Assembly: GCF_000026365.1 (NCBI RefSeq)
Contig: NC_012991.1
Coordinates: 1 to 64,000, forward strand
Direction: 5' to 3'
Origin: Zygosaccharomyces rouxii
Taxonomy: Eukaryota; Ascomycota; Saccharomycetes; Saccharomycetales; Saccharomycetaceae
DNA: 64,000 nt
Numbering within the stretch: the first letter of the stretch is position 1; the number at the start of each line of letters is the position of its first letter. Of this stretch, positions 27,528-38,250 are shown piece by piece. Both the position numbers and the translations under genes were made by a program. The notes beneath the pieces were generated by a model. That model saw only the letters and a list, made by a program, of their open reading frames with translations. It searched no databases and had not been told where the DNA came from.

Positions 27528-28430
27528 ATGCGATTACTTTGCGTTACTCTTCTTTTCTTTCAAATGAAAGTACTCATGGCCTTCCCTAAAAGGGATGGTG
27601 CAGAAATTCAATTCAATGCCACCCTCGTCCAAACGCCTTTTCCAAAATGGCTCACTTCTTTTACTGGATTAACCCAATGGCCAGGTTTGGATCCACCATA
27701 TATCCCACTGGATTTCATAGACATGAGTAAGATTCCTCCATATAAACAGTATCCTTCAGGAGTTTGTAACGCTAACCCTCCTGAAGCTTGTGCTTTCGAT
27801 TGTGACGGATGTACAGCACATGACGATGTGAAGACCTGTTCAAAACTATCCCAAACGTTTGATGATGGACCATCCTTTGCCACCCAAAAGCTTCTCGATA
27901 CATTGAAACATAAGGCAACTTTTTTCAATTTGGGCTTTAATATTGTTAACAATCCAGACATGTACCGTAAAGTTCTAGAAAAGGGACATTTAATTGGTAC
28001 CCACACTTGGTCACATCCATACTTGCCCAGTTTAAGTAATGAGAAAATAATTGCCCAAATTGAATGGTCTATTTGGGCAATGAATGCTACTGGTAATCAT
28101 ACGCCCAAGTGGTTCAGACCACCTTATGGAGGAATAGATAACAGGGTAAGAGCGATCACTAGACAGTTTGGTCTTCAAGCAGTCTTATGGGATCATGATA
28201 CCTTTGACTGGCAACTTGTAACTCCCGACAATACTCTTCCGCCCAGATCTGAGCAACAGATCTATCTCGATGTGAAAAAATGGAAGCAGGAGGGCAAAGG
28301 TTTGATTTTAGAGCATGATGGATCACAGCGCACCGTAGATGTCGGGGTAAATGTCTATCACCTTCTTGGTGAAGATCAACTAAATGTAGCCCAATGCGTT
28401 GGTGGCATCGACTACATAAGAAAATTCTAG
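27528..28430 (+). CDS. CDA2: chitin deacetylase
   Basis: The 300-residue protein has a signal peptide (about residues 1-18) and a NodB polysaccharide-deacetylase domain. Motifs in order: TFDDGPSFAT (metal and catalytic aspartates, about residue 111), HTWSHPYLPS (metal histidines, about residue 160), RPPYGGIDNR (about residue 197), DTFDW (about residue 224) and ILEHDGS near the C-terminus. In S. cerevisiae Cda1 and Cda2 turn chitin into chitosan in the ascospore wall. The length (301 and 312 there) and the neighbour IMH1, next to CDA2 in S. cerevisiae, support it. There is only one CDA gene here, while S. cerevisiae has the tandem pair CDA1-CDA2, so the symbol stands for the single homologue. 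N-glycosylation sites (NAT, NHT) are visible. Confidence 0.92.
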   Translation: MRLLCVTLLFFQMKVLMAFPKRDGAEIQFNATLVQTPFPKWLTSFTGLTQWPGLDPPYIPLDFIDMSKIPPYKQYPSGVCNANPPEACAFDCDGCTAHDDVKTCSKLSQTFDDGPSFATQKLLDTLKHKATFFNLGFNIVNNPDMYRKVLEKGHLIGTHTWSHPYLPSLSNEKIIAQIEWSIWAMNATGNHTPKWFRPPYGGIDNRVRAITRQFGLQAVLWDHDTFDWQLVTPDNTLPPRSEQQIYLDVKKWKQEGKGLILEHDGSQRTVDVGVNVYHLLGEDQLNVAQCVGGIDYIRKF

Positions 28431-28526
28431 TTATCAGATTTCAATTGTTCGTCCGAAAAAAAATACATACGACTTTCAAGTACGTACATATAACATACTT
28501 TGATGCAAAAATGCTATTGCCTAGAG

Positions 28527-31286
28527 TTATTTAAGCGACATCATTAATCTCTTTTCATCATTGCTATCAAACCGCAGCAAAGTTGAAACAACTGGTAACA
28601 ATTGAACTCTTTGATCCTTGTGTTCCAAAAATCCTAGTAAAACATTTTTAATATAGGCAACTTTATCATTCATTTCAGAAACAGTTTCTGGCGGTAGTAT
28701 AGTTCTATTGGAAGAAAATGATGATTGGCGAGAAAGATGACCTGCCGGTTGGTTTTCACCATTGGAAGTTATCGAACTGGCTCTACTTGACCTTGCTCCA
28801 CTCCTATTAGTCTCCTTCAGCTCACTCAACTGTTTCGATAGAGTCTTGTAATTCTTGGATAATCGACTAAGTTTCTCATTCACATCGTCGTTTGTATGCA
28901 TTAGATTCTCATTAGTCTCTTGTAGTTCACGAATCTTTTGATCCGCCTTAGATAAAGATTCTTTCAAACTCACTGCCAGTTTTTCCAATTCGTTTGAGTC
29001 TTCCTCTGAAGACCCAGTGTGGTTCTGCAAGTTTTTGTTCAAAGACTTCAGGGTTTCGATATCCGCTTGAAGCTCTTTTTCCCTTAGTTGCAACCTATGA
29101 AGCTCTGACTTGAGCTCAGCATTTGCTTGTTTCCAATCTTGGAGGTCCCTCGATTTTCTGGTAGCTTGTAAGGTGAGCTCATTCTGCAACTTGAGCTTCT
29201 CATCAGTCTCGTAAGTTAATTTCTCCTTCAATTCCCTTTCCTTTGCAGTCTCGCCATTTGAATTTTCCGAAATATGTCTTCGCATGTTGTTTATTTCTCT
29301 AGTCTTATCGTGTATGGTATTAGAATATTCCGCCACTTCATCTTCCAAGGAGAAGATTTTCTTATTAGCTTCTTTTAGTTTGACGGTTAACTCCTCACAT
29401 TGTCTCTTGATAGAATCAGTTTGTTCGCTGGAGTTACTCTTCAAACTTTGTAATGTTTCGTATTTGTCTTGAAGCATAGCTAGTCGTTCAGAGAGCTGGC
29501 CATTTTCCTTGACATACTTTTCGAAAGATCCACTCTTACCTTTTGCATCGGCTTTCAAAATTTCATAATCCTTCTTCAAGCTTTCTAAAGAATCTAATAA
29601 TCGTTTATTTTCTCGCCTGATACCTTCTGTAGTCTTCTTGGTTGTTTCGACATTTTCACTATATGTTTTGACTTGTTGTTCCAGATATACAATTGTCTTC
29701 TCCTTTTGTATCATTGATGTTCTTAAAGAGGAATGAGTTCTTTTTAAATTTTCAAACTCTTTAACTTGTTCAGCCAGCGTAGAGTTTTCTGTCTTCAATT
29801 TATTCAAGCTTTCAGTTAGTTGTTTCTGCTGCTTCTCATTAGAGGAGGAAGAGGTTCTTAGGGAATCTAGTTCCTGATTCATACTTGATAGGGTAGAGGT
29901 CAATTCATTTTCCTTCTCCGCCAATTTCTCAGTTAAAGAGGATAACTCGGTACGTGCTTTCCTCAACTCGTCCTCCAAATGGGCCATATCTTCCTTATCT
30001 ACACCAGATGACTCTTTTAATTTGTCCTTTGCATCCACTAGTTCGTTTCCTATAATCTTCATCATATCTCTAGTCTCTTCAATTTCAGATTGTTTTTCTT
30101 TTATCACGTCTTTAGATTTGCTTAACTCTTCTTCCAATTGTCCGTATTCCTTTTCTAATTTTTCCAATTTCTCCTTGAAATCATCCTTCGAATGAACAGA
30201 AGTCTTAAGTTTAGCTTTCAAAGCATCATATCTGCCTTGCCAATCTGCATTTAGACTAGCCTTAGTGGATTCCAATTTTGCGCAAACTTCCTTGTATTTG
30301 GCCTCGAGGTGTTCTTCTTCACCACCATCAGCAACAGGTGTTTCCTCCGTAGTATTACTACCGTTGGGAGCAGATTTTTTCTTATTGTTCTTTTTCTTCC
30401 TTTTAGCACTGCTTTTTGATGTAGATGATGGTAGGTTTTCTGTATTTGAAATCGGAATTTCGTTAGCAGAAGAACTTATTTCCTTCTCCAAACTTTCAAT
30501 TTTCTGCAGATTCTGTTCAATTTGATTTCTCAATTCCTTGATAGTGGATTCTCTTTCAGCGAGGTTCTGCTCTAATTCTTCTATCTTCTTCTGTGATGAT
30601 TTGTTCTCTGTCTCTAGATTTTCGATGGTTTCATTATATGATTTCTCACGACTTTCACTTTCATCTTTCAATCCATGTAATTCCTCTTTGATCTTGGAAA
30701 CGTTCATTTCATAGGAATTTACTAGAGAATCCTTTTCACTTTTCAACTTTTCAAAGTCTTTATTTGTTGTTTCCAATTTTTCATTTAACTTCTTCAATTC
30801 ATCACCGTGTTTCGTTCCAGATTGTGTAATTTCATCTTTTAATTTACTAATATGCTCTTCGTATCCCTCTTTGTTTAAAGATTGATCTGTACTTTGCTCC
30901 TCTTGTTGAATTTGGTTCTTTTTTGAACCCTCAGTCAACAGTCTCTTAATTTCATTGTTAAGCAGATTTTGCTTCTCATTCATATCTTTAAAGAAAGCTG
31001 CTAATGATTCAGCATCATCAAAACTTGAAATAGGTGTATATTCAGTCAGGACTTTCTCAATTTCTGCCGCCCTTTCCAACTTTAATCTTTCCCCCTTGTA
31101 AGCCGATAAAAGTTTTGGATATTTATCTTCATATTTCTCAAATTTCCTTAGTTTCAATACCACATCTGGAGGTAAACCGCTATCGTCATTTGAATGATGG
31201 TCTTGCGAAGGGTGTAGATCCTCTGAAACTCCTCTAGCGAATTCGTCACTCAGATTTTTACCAATCTGAGACAACTGTTTGAACAT
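28527..31286 (-). CDS. IMH1: GRIP-domain golgin Imh1
   Basis: The 919-residue protein is almost all coiled coil (about residues 50-820), with runs of E, K, L and Q, broken by a basic linker near residue 290 (KRKKKNNKKKS). The C-terminal GRIP domain (about residues 865-915) has YIKNVLLGFLEHKDQRVQLL, which binds the small GTPase Arl1 on late Golgi membranes. Imh1 tethers vesicles at the trans-Golgi and helps recycling from endosomes. It is convergent with CDA and is followed by CDC25 on the same strand, the same order as CDA2-IMH1-CDC25 in S. cerevisiae. A serine-rich segment (SSRASSITS, about residue 815) precedes the GRIP domain. The start ATG is at 31284-31286. Confidence 0.95.
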   Translation of the reverse strand: MFKQLSQIGKNLSDEFARGVSEDLHPSQDHHSNDDSGLPPDVVLKLRKFEKYEDKYPKLLSAYKGERLKLERAAEIEKVLTEYTPISSFDDAESLAAFFKDMNEKQNLLNNEIKRLLTEGSKKNQIQQEEQSTDQSLNKEGYEEHISKLKDEITQSGTKHGDELKKLNEKLETTNKDFEKLKSEKDSLVNSYEMNVSKIKEELHGLKDESESREKSYNETIENLETENKSSQKKIEELEQNLAERESTIKELRNQIEQNLQKIESLEKEISSSANEIPISNTENLPSSTSKSSAKRKKKNNKKKSAPNGSNTTEETPVADGGEEEHLEAKYKEVCAKLESTKASLNADWQGRYDALKAKLKTSVHSKDDFKEKLEKLEKEYGQLEEELSKSKDVIKEKQSEIEETRDMMKIIGNELVDAKDKLKESSGVDKEDMAHLEDELRKARTELSSLTEKLAEKENELTSTLSSMNQELDSLRTSSSSNEKQQKQLTESLNKLKTENSTLAEQVKEFENLKRTHSSLRTSMIQKEKTIVYLEQQVKTYSENVETTKKTTEGIRRENKRLLDSLESLKKDYEILKADAKGKSGSFEKYVKENGQLSERLAMLQDKYETLQSLKSNSSEQTDSIKRQCEELTVKLKEANKKIFSLEDEVAEYSNTIHDKTREINNMRRHISENSNGETAKERELKEKLTYETDEKLKLQNELTLQATRKSRDLQDWKQANAELKSELHRLQLREKELQADIETLKSLNKNLQNHTGSSEEDSNELEKLAVSLKESLSKADQKIRELQETNENLMHTNDDVNEKLSRLSKNYKTLSKQLSELKETNRSGARSSRASSITSNGENQPAGHLSRQSSFSSNRTILPPETVSEMNDKVAYIKNVLLGFLEHKDQRVQLLPVVSTLLRFDSNDEKRLMMSLK

Positions 31287-31948
31287 CGTTGATTGTTAGA
31301 ACCAACCACCAACGCAAATGGGCCGCCTAGTAGGTTAGTTTGCTATCAATTTCCGTGAGATACTGTTAATCAAATATGCTTATTGGTCCCTTTCGAGATT
31401 TGATTCACGGAATTCAATCGATATTCAACCATTTCCAAGTGGAGTTACCCGCTCAAACACTACAAGGTACAAAGAAACTTCGTCGGCAACTTAAGATCAA
31501 AAGTAATAACTGTAATTAAATTAAATCGTTAGCTACAATATTTTAAATAAACCTTGATATAGAAAAAATTCTAGAAATATGATGGTATAATATTTATTGA
31601 CAGAATGAAAGAAATAAAATAAAATGAGGTACCCAAAAGAACAAAAGCAATGTTCACATTCTGAGATTGGTCCAAGTGAGTTGGAAAGTATTAAATAGCA
31701 ATTAAAGCTTTTTAAATGTCTCTTCGTATTCATACGGTCGTTAGTGACATTAACCTTCGTTAAAATCGTATGCACGAGCCAGTCGGTAATTTGATAAAAT
31801 AATACAATTTAATAAATTTAATAAATTCTTAATCCAGGAAAAACTCAATTGTCTTTTTTTTTTTTATAATATTCTTTTCTACTCGTGAGAAAATGATTAG
31901 TTCTTGAAATTAAACGGAAGTTAAAGTTTGCGAGTTGGAAAATCTTTA
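31287..31948. other. spacer between IMH1 and CDC25
   Basis: It contains the IMH1 promoter and CDC25 3' end. The sequence is AT-rich, with a T-run at about 31855. A minus-strand 80-codon frame at 31533-31775 has no recognisable content. Confidence 0.4.
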
Positions 31949-34900
31949 TTAACCAAACAGTCTTGATGACTGTTTCTTTTTACCCAATTTTAAAAGCTTA
32001 CCAGAAGAATTATCATTAATAGAATGAGATCCATAACCTGTTTTAGCTGAGCCATCATGATGACCTGTAGAACGATTAGAAGGTTCCTCCCTAGGTTCAA
32101 TTTGTAATGATGTTTCGTACTGCTTTTCAATGTGAGGAACGTTGCATAAAGACTCCTCTAAAATTTCTTGGATATCTTCGTACCTTTTCAATTTATAGTA
32201 AACTTTCTTAAAACTCATACTACCTTCCAAAATGTCTACAGTACGAGCACGCTTACCGAAATTAACAATATCAGATGATCCGAAAAGGAAATCAGGATTA
32301 CCACCACAGATAAATGTTAAATCTGACAAAAACACGCCGAAGAAAGGAACACAAGCCACATCCCTCAGAGATCTCAAAAGTTCTCTGTAATTAATGAAGT
32401 TCTTAGTGGAGTCCATTAGGGTATTCATCTCATCTAAAAACTCCTTGCATTCTTTATTGACCAATGGCCATGTTTTCTTCAAACGGAAAATTGGCGAAGA
32501 ACACAGTGCTGAAACAATGGCTGTCATTGAAGAAAAGTTGTGTAATTCTCGACAGTACTGGGCCACCGTAATGAAATACATTATAAGTCTCGCACGCATT
32601 TTGGCATCAGGTTGTTTGACAATAGTGTATGAAACGTAATTCGTTAAATTATTCGCGCTAGCGATAAATTTAGTTATATTGGAGGAACCTCCCAGTTCTC
32701 CATATTTCGTACCCCAAGCTCTGTCCAAACACTCGAAGATTGATATGCGAAGGTAGTTGTTATGCTCCATAATAGTCAATTGAGAAGCATAAGTACGAGG
32801 GTCGATATCGAGTAGCTTTATCTTCCTGAAGTTGTGTAAAGAATGAGAAGTGGAACCTGCCACTGAACTTGAAAGAAGAGCGCTTCTCACCGAGCTTGTA
32901 TCAGATACGGGACTACTACGAATCTGCTCACCGAGGTCCTCGAAATCACCCTTTGGTCTCCCATTGTTCGCCATAATGTCCTTGATTACAATTCTAAGCT
33001 CATTGGCACCTGGAACTTGTTCATTACATGCATTTTGAGCAAAATTCAAAACAGATGCCAGGCCTGGATCATAGTAGCTTGGGTTCCAGTAATGGGAGAA
33101 AAGCGACTTCATGATGCTGATAACTCGGAGCTTAATTGGTTGCAACTTCTTTTCAATCCATAAATTGTACTCATCGTAACTTAAGCCCTCGGGTGGGTAG
33201 GAGTTGTATCGATAAATTAGGGTGTACAAAAATTCTCTTGTGCTGAACATGCTTTTAAAAGTAAGTAGCATGGTGACATTAAACCATGCATCTACCACTT
33301 CTGGATTAGTTAAGTATTCGATCAAGGCGTCCTTTGTTCCACCTTTGATCCTTCCCTTTTGATCATAAATCAATTCTTGTTCATGATCTGACATTAAAAA
33401 CCATGGCATATCCTTTTCTGTACTGTTAACTGTGGTTCCTTCACTTTCATCTTCAGAATGAGCAGCCACAGAACTTTCGCCATCTTCACCGTGAAGACCA
33501 AACAGAGAATAGTCCTCAAACCATTTATCTTGCTCACCCTCGAGCAAAGCTGCAGTTAAATCACTCTTCATCATCCTTGTAGCATAGTTAAGTAAATTTT
33601 CCCTTTCCCGTGTCAATTGTTCCACAATGACACAAGACAGATAAGCAACCTCTCTATAATTGTTAGATGCGTCATTCAAATCATCGGTGGCTCTCAGATA
33701 TTTCATTCCATTAACTTCAACATCTTGATTTACCAAATACTTATAAAAATCAATTGCCATCTTATCAGCTTTACTGACTTGAGCGAAACTGAGGCCTGGT
33801 TCGAAATATCCAACGGGAAAATTAGACTTCATAGGGCAAAAGACGTAAGGGTCACTCAAAGTAATTTGTTGAGTACTCATCACAAGCGAAATGACGATAT
33901 CATGGAAGGCTTGTTTGATATCGAAAAATTCAGTTAACAATGTGGAAATCGAGGAAAGTTGATGTTTCAAGAACTCTTCGCCTTCTGAATCAGATTTGTT
34001 ATCCCCTAGAAGATTCTTCAAATTCACAAAAATGTTTATATTTAAGTTTTCCAAAATTTCTAACATTCCAGTAGAACTGACTTCCTCGTAGACCTGAGAT
34101 ATAATTTCTAACGTCTTTCTTTTAGTTTTGACCTCTTCTTCGGGATAAAATTCTTCGTTTCCTAACTCTGTTGTCTGGAATTTGGATGTCAATGCTGTAA
34201 ATCGCTTCTTCATCAAATTCACAGTATTTTCATTAAGGGCATATTGAACGATCTTCGGTGCTTTAGCTCTAGAGAAAGTTCGATGATGTGATGGTCTATT
34301 GAAAACACTTCTTTGTAAAACCCGTTGATTTTTTATGAAAGTTCTGTTGGGAGCAGATCTTGAATCCCATATTGCTCCGTCTATCATCTCATTTAAATCG
34401 TAGCCACCAGCGCGTGCAATAGCTTCGGCGACCTTTTGAGGAAACCCACCCATTGCGCTAGCTGTCGAGGTAGTTGCGGAATTATTTGTACCACCTTCAT
34501 TACCACCTCTTTTAACGTCAACAGGACCATTTGTAGTTGATGTAGCCGGATGACTAAAAGGGTTTGTCCACGATCCACCATTGAAGGAGCCTCTGAAAAA
34601 GCGTGGAAACATCTGGGGAATCCAATCCGTACGGGCCACTGAAAATTGCAATAGGTGATATAACATTTGTAAAGTCCTGATAAAATGGCTGAACTCAAGG
34701 TCTATACCAGTGAACATGTTACTCATTAAGGCTGAACTCTCTCTCTCTAAGGCACCATCATCTGCTGAACTGGGGATAGATGTACGTGCTGTTGCCGCAG
34801 AGTTGTTTCTTTGAGTGTTTGTCATCGGATAAGAAGCGCTAGTAGGAAAAGGTAACTCTTCTGAACTTGATGCATTAATAGAATGAATATAAGGAGTAAC

Positions 34901-36781
34901 ATCCTTAGACAAACTAGAACTTGTTGAGGGACGTTGCATGATCTTTTCTGCAACGTCGGATAATTGTGTTTGTGATTGAGAAGTACGAGGAGTACTTTGG
35001 GTCCGGATCGAGTTACGTTGTGAATGCAGGAAATACAGACTCGAATTAATACTCAATCGAGACAAGGAAAGTATAATTTTTTTCAACAAACGTTTCAATT
35101 CTTTCAAATGTTGCTTATGCTGAGATTGGATAGAACACAATCTACAGGCTATTTGAGTATAAGCAGTATAAGTGGAAACCAGCTGGAAATATCTTCCAAA
35201 ATCGACCCTGTTGTCTTTTAAGAACATCTCATGAGCTTTACGAGCATAATAAAGCATAGTGTCACGCAATTCTGGCCAAACTTTGACATCCATAGTATGA
35301 TGATAGAACAATTCCGGTTCTGATAAAATGGCTCTAGCGTTCCTCTTATGCGATCCATGCTGGAAGGCGGGTTGCGTGAATTGTGGTTTTTTCCGCAAGG
35401 CTGAAGAAGTCATTGATTGTGAAACAGTAGGTATTCCAGCCGGCTTTCCCACTTGTTGCTGCAAACCGGATCCCTCAGACACCACGCGATGACATGGTAT
35501 ATAATTTGGTGTAGAAAAGGATCCGTTACGGTTATTATTTGTAGAATCGATACTGGGTCTTGAAGAATCGTTTTTAAATGATGAAGAGGACAATGAAGAG
35601 GATTTGTTGTTACTAATGGAAGCTGCGGTACTTCTACCAGAATATGAAACCACCTTAAAAGTTTTTTCATTATGAGAAGCTGGCCCCACTACCGTTTTCG
35701 GATTCAAATCTACTAGATGATCATCACTCGTAAAATTAGTAGTATTCTCCAGTGGCGGGTTTGATAAAAGAGGTAACTGATCACAATAAATGTCTAGTTG
35801 TTTGTTGTAATACAAAACTCTATCGCCTGTAGTGCTTGGTACTGGTGTCCAAAGTGGTACAAAATCTACGTTTAAACTGTTGAATATCATCTCAATCTCT
35901 TGTAGTGGCAAAACAGTAACTTCATTCGTTTCAGAATGGTCTTGCTGTGAACCAGATCGTTTATCCTTTTGACGTTGTTTTGGTTGAGGTGGTTTAGAAA
36001 TTTTGTCCTCATTACCAATACCAAGGTTAGAGGTTGTGGGAGACATTGACGACGAACCTGCCGTCGAATTTGAAGGCGTGTGATTTTGAATTTGAGGTCT
36101 TACAGAAACAGGGACGCTAGGCCTACGGGACTGCGCAGCATGAGCTTGAGAGGCCTGTGTTTGAGCCTGCGCCTGCGCTGGCAAACTATCCCGTCTCGAA
36201 CTACCACTTGAAGTACTCTGTCTCATGGCCACAGCTGTAGTAGGCCCCTTTTTAACGCGAGATCCCAAAGCTGCCGCTGCTGCAGTTCTACCGCTAGGTC
36301 CCTGCATCGGCTGCGATTGTGTTTGTGATTGTAACATGCCACTACTACTACCACCACCTGCAGTCACTTGCGCATTACTGGGGTGTCCTGGAAAATGTTG
36401 TAATGACCTAGCATAATTACGAGGAAACCATCCACGGCTGACACGGCCTAAGCTATCAATTACAATACCATCCCACCAACCGTTATCTGTTTTGCCCAAC
36501 ACATACACCGTATCACCTTGTAGAAGCGGTAATAAACTCTTTGAACTTGAACTTCTCTTCGGTGGAAAATCAAACAGCACCACAACAACATCTAATGGAG
36601 AAACATCTTGTATTGGATAAGACTCTTCTGAAATGTTTGAACCCAATCCTGTAGTCCCCATACCCCCGGTACTTCCTGCACCACCTGAAGGTCCCAACGA
36701 AGTCGAAGACTTTGTTGAATGCAGCGCTGGTGCCCTCAGGGGTGTTCGCTCATCCTTAATAGCTGGATCTGAATAAGGCAT
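31949..36781 (-). CDS. CDC25: Ras guanine-nucleotide exchange factor Cdc25
   Basis: The product is about 1,610 residues, close to the S. cerevisiae length (1,589). It has an SH3 domain near residues 62-125 (ALYDF-like VLFDFPP, and GWWDGIV, WFPRNY), a long low-complexity, Ser/Thr/Gln-rich region, a RasGEF N-terminal domain near residue 1135-1230, and the catalytic RasGEF (Cdc25) domain near 1325-1545 (TYASQLTIMEHNNYLRIS, then ANNLTNYVSYTIV). It turns Ras-GDP into Ras-GTP to activate adenylate cyclase and cell growth with glucose. A long stretch of homopolymer-like Q/A/S residues lies near 170-240. The longest frame begins with a GTG at 36791-36793; I use the ATG at 36779-36781 four codons later (MPYSDP). 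It lies next to IMH1 as in S. cerevisiae. Confidence 0.96.
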   Translation of the reverse strand: MPYSDPAIKDERTPLRAPALHSTKSSTSLGPSGGAGSTGGMGTTGLGSNISEESYPIQDVSPLDVVVVLFDFPPKRSSSSKSLLPLLQGDTVYVLGKTDNGWWDGIVIDSLGRVSRGWFPRNYARSLQHFPGHPSNAQVTAGGGSSSGMLQSQTQSQPMQGPSGRTAAAAALGSRVKKGPTTAVAMRQSTSSGSSRRDSLPAQAQAQTQASQAHAAQSRRPSVPVSVRPQIQNHTPSNSTAGSSSMSPTTSNLGIGNEDKISKPPQPKQRQKDKRSGSQQDHSETNEVTVLPLQEIEMIFNSLNVDFVPLWTPVPSTTGDRVLYYNKQLDIYCDQLPLLSNPPLENTTNFTSDDHLVDLNPKTVVGPASHNEKTFKVVSYSGRSTAASISNNKSSSLSSSSFKNDSSRPSIDSTNNNRNGSFSTPNYIPCHRVVSEGSGLQQQVGKPAGIPTVSQSMTSSALRKKPQFTQPAFQHGSHKRNARAILSEPELFYHHTMDVKVWPELRDTMLYYARKAHEMFLKDNRVDFGRYFQLVSTYTAYTQIACRLCSIQSQHKQHLKELKRLLKKIILSLSRLSINSSLYFLHSQRNSIRTQSTPRTSQSQTQLSDVAEKIMQRPSTSSSLSKDVTPYIHSINASSSEELPFPTSASYPMTNTQRNNSAATARTSIPSSADDGALERESSALMSNMFTGIDLEFSHFIRTLQMLYHLLQFSVARTDWIPQMFPRFFRGSFNGGSWTNPFSHPATSTTNGPVDVKRGGNEGGTNNSATTSTASAMGGFPQKVAEAIARAGGYDLNEMIDGAIWDSRSAPNRTFIKNQRVLQRSVFNRPSHHRTFSRAKAPKIVQYALNENTVNLMKKRFTALTSKFQTTELGNEEFYPEEEVKTKRKTLEIISQVYEEVSSTGMLEILENLNINIFVNLKNLLGDNKSDSEGEEFLKHQLSSISTLLTEFFDIKQAFHDIVISLVMSTQQITLSDPYVFCPMKSNFPVGYFEPGLSFAQVSKADKMAIDFYKYLVNQDVEVNGMKYLRATDDLNDASNNYREVAYLSCVIVEQLTRERENLLNYATRMMKSDLTAALLEGEQDKWFEDYSLFGLHGEDGESSVAAHSEDESEGTTVNSTEKDMPWFLMSDHEQELIYDQKGRIKGGTKDALIEYLTNPEVVDAWFNVTMLLTFKSMFSTREFLYTLIYRYNSYPPEGLSYDEYNLWIEKKLQPIKLRVISIMKSLFSHYWNPSYYDPGLASVLNFAQNACNEQVPGANELRIVIKDIMANNGRPKGDFEDLGEQIRSSPVSDTSSVRSALLSSSVAGSTSHSLHNFRKIKLLDIDPRTYASQLTIMEHNNYLRISIFECLDRAWGTKYGELGGSSNITKFIASANNLTNYVSYTIVKQPDAKMRARLIMYFITVAQYCRELHNFSSMTAIVSALCSSPIFRLKKTWPLVNKECKEFLDEMNTLMDSTKNFINYRELLRSLRDVACVPFFGVFLSDLTFICGGNPDFLFGSSDIVNFGKRARTVDILEGSMSFKKVYYKLKRYEDIQEILEESLCNVPHIEKQYETSLQIEPREEPSNRSTGHHDGSAKTGYGSHSINDNSSGKLLKLGKKKQSSRLFG

Positions 36782-37176
36782 GAGGTCTCCCACGCTATTA
36801 GTTCCCTTTCAGTCAATGGCTTCGATGCTAATTGCTTGTTTATATAGCACTTTCTCCCTTTTCTAAGTGAGTTACACTTTAGTCTTTATTTTTTAGTCTT
36901 AATTGGATGTGTACAATTTTTCAATTTTTTTTTTCAGGCCCCTTGATCATTCGTGTCCGACATAATGACGATCCGGCTGTCCGGAGCGTCCGGGGATTTC
37001 CCTCCAGCAAGAAATAAATGTATGAACATGCAAGTATACTTATTAGCCGCCATAAGCAGCTGTAATACCGAGTTAGAGTGAGTATTGGTATTAAATTAGG
37101 TTAGATGAGATTAGATAAAGACTTGTGTATCTAAGTAATTGTCTTCTTTTCAAGCATCTGAGCCTAAACTTGTAGC
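36782..37176. other. spacer between CDC25 and SUA7
   Basis: It holds the CDC25 leader and the SUA7 3' flank. A GC-rich stretch at 36970-37003, GATCCGGCTGTCCGGAGCG and CCGGGG, has three CCGG cores close together and stands out from its AT-rich surroundings. It could be a zinc-cluster binding site. Confidence 0.4.
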
Positions 37177-38250
37177 TCATTCCCGCTTCTTCTCAGTTTT
37201 TGTATTTTTGTCCTTGTCAACTTTAGGCAGATTATCCAGAGAAACAACTCCGTTTTTAATCAGTTGTGGATCCACCACCCTTTCCTTGTATTCGTAGAGA
37301 ATTTTGTAACCAGATTTAATGGTACCTTCAGTAACTTGTAAAATTTGACCGACTTTAGCTGCAGATACTGGTAATTTGAACAGTAAAATGTTTAAATATA
37401 TGGAAACCACAGCGATAGTAATTGGACTTTTACCGGCAATTTCTTCGATTTCCTTACATTTACGAGCAGTATATTCTGATGCAGTAGTGACCTGCATCGG
37501 TAGACCCAAATGCGAACAGAAACGAGGGATATATGGCAAGTTTTGGGCACCACTCATATTATTAGTATCAATTTTAATGATACCATCCGAGGATTTTTCT
37601 CTAAGAATTCCTTTCATGATCCCCAAGGATTTACCAAATTCTTTGGTCTTGACATGAATAATCGATTGAATTTCTCGAAGAGTTCTGGCGACTTCAGCAC
37701 GTCGACATCCAATTAAAATCGCAGATGCCATAATAGATTCTGTTGACTTACCCTTTAATGCCTTTTCGTCATAACATAACTTATATGCTTCCTTAGCACA
37801 ATCCTTAACGATCTTTGGTAATTCTGCCGCATCGCATAACATGGTAAGCTTAGCAAACACAGCTTGTAATTCGTTGTCCTTTTTATCCATGACATTTTTA
37901 CCTTGTGCTCTATTTAGATCTCTTGTAGTCCTAGCATCACTGCCTTCGGCCGATCCGATTCTTGTAGATAGAGAGTTACCATCTAATAAAGGATTTGAAG
38001 CTTCACCAACACGACTTGGATCATCACCGTTTTGATCATCGTTGGAAAATGTACGCCATTCCGAACGAGTGTCAACCAACCTATCGGATAGAACTAAACC
38101 ACACAATGCACATACAACATCACCTTCACTAAATCTTTCGACGATCTTGGGTGGATAGACTTTACACTCTGGGCATGTTAAAACTATGTTTAAATTTGGG
38201 CCTTTCCTAATGTTCCTCTCTCGAGCTAGAACTGGTGCAGGAGCAGACAT
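37177..38250 (-). CDS. SUA7: transcription factor TFIIB
   Basis: The 357-residue protein is TFIIB, which joins TBP and RNA polymerase II at promoters and helps pick the start site. The N-terminal zinc ribbon has C26-x2-C29 and C47-x2-C50 (CPECKVYPP, then CALCG). The B-finger/reader follows ([16 protein letters not shown], about residues 55-70). Two cyclin-fold repeats follow (about 125-205 and 235-315). The first 16 residues are not conserved, and the rest from [13 protein letters not shown] is near identical to the yeast protein. It is transcribed divergently from DPS1. In S. cerevisiae SUA7 is on chromosome XVI, so its place here is an ancestral or derived linkage. Confidence 0.97.
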   Translation of the reverse strand: MSAPAPVLARERNIRKGPNLNIVLTCPECKVYPPKIVERFSEGDVVCALCGLVLSDRLVDTRSEWRTFSNDDQNGDDPSRVGEASNPLLDGNSLSTRIGSAEGSDARTTRDLNRAQGKNVMDKKDNELQAVFAKLTMLCDAAELPKIVKDCAKEAYKLCYDEKALKGKSTESIMASAILIGCRRAEVARTLREIQSIIHVKTKEFGKSLGIMKGILREKSSDGIIKIDTNNMSGAQNLPYIPRFCSHLGLPMQVTTASEYTARKCKEIEEIAGKSPITIAVVSIYLNILLFKLPVSAAKVGQILQVTEGTIKSGYKILYEYKERVVDPQLIKNGVVSLDNLPKVDKDKNTKTEKKRE

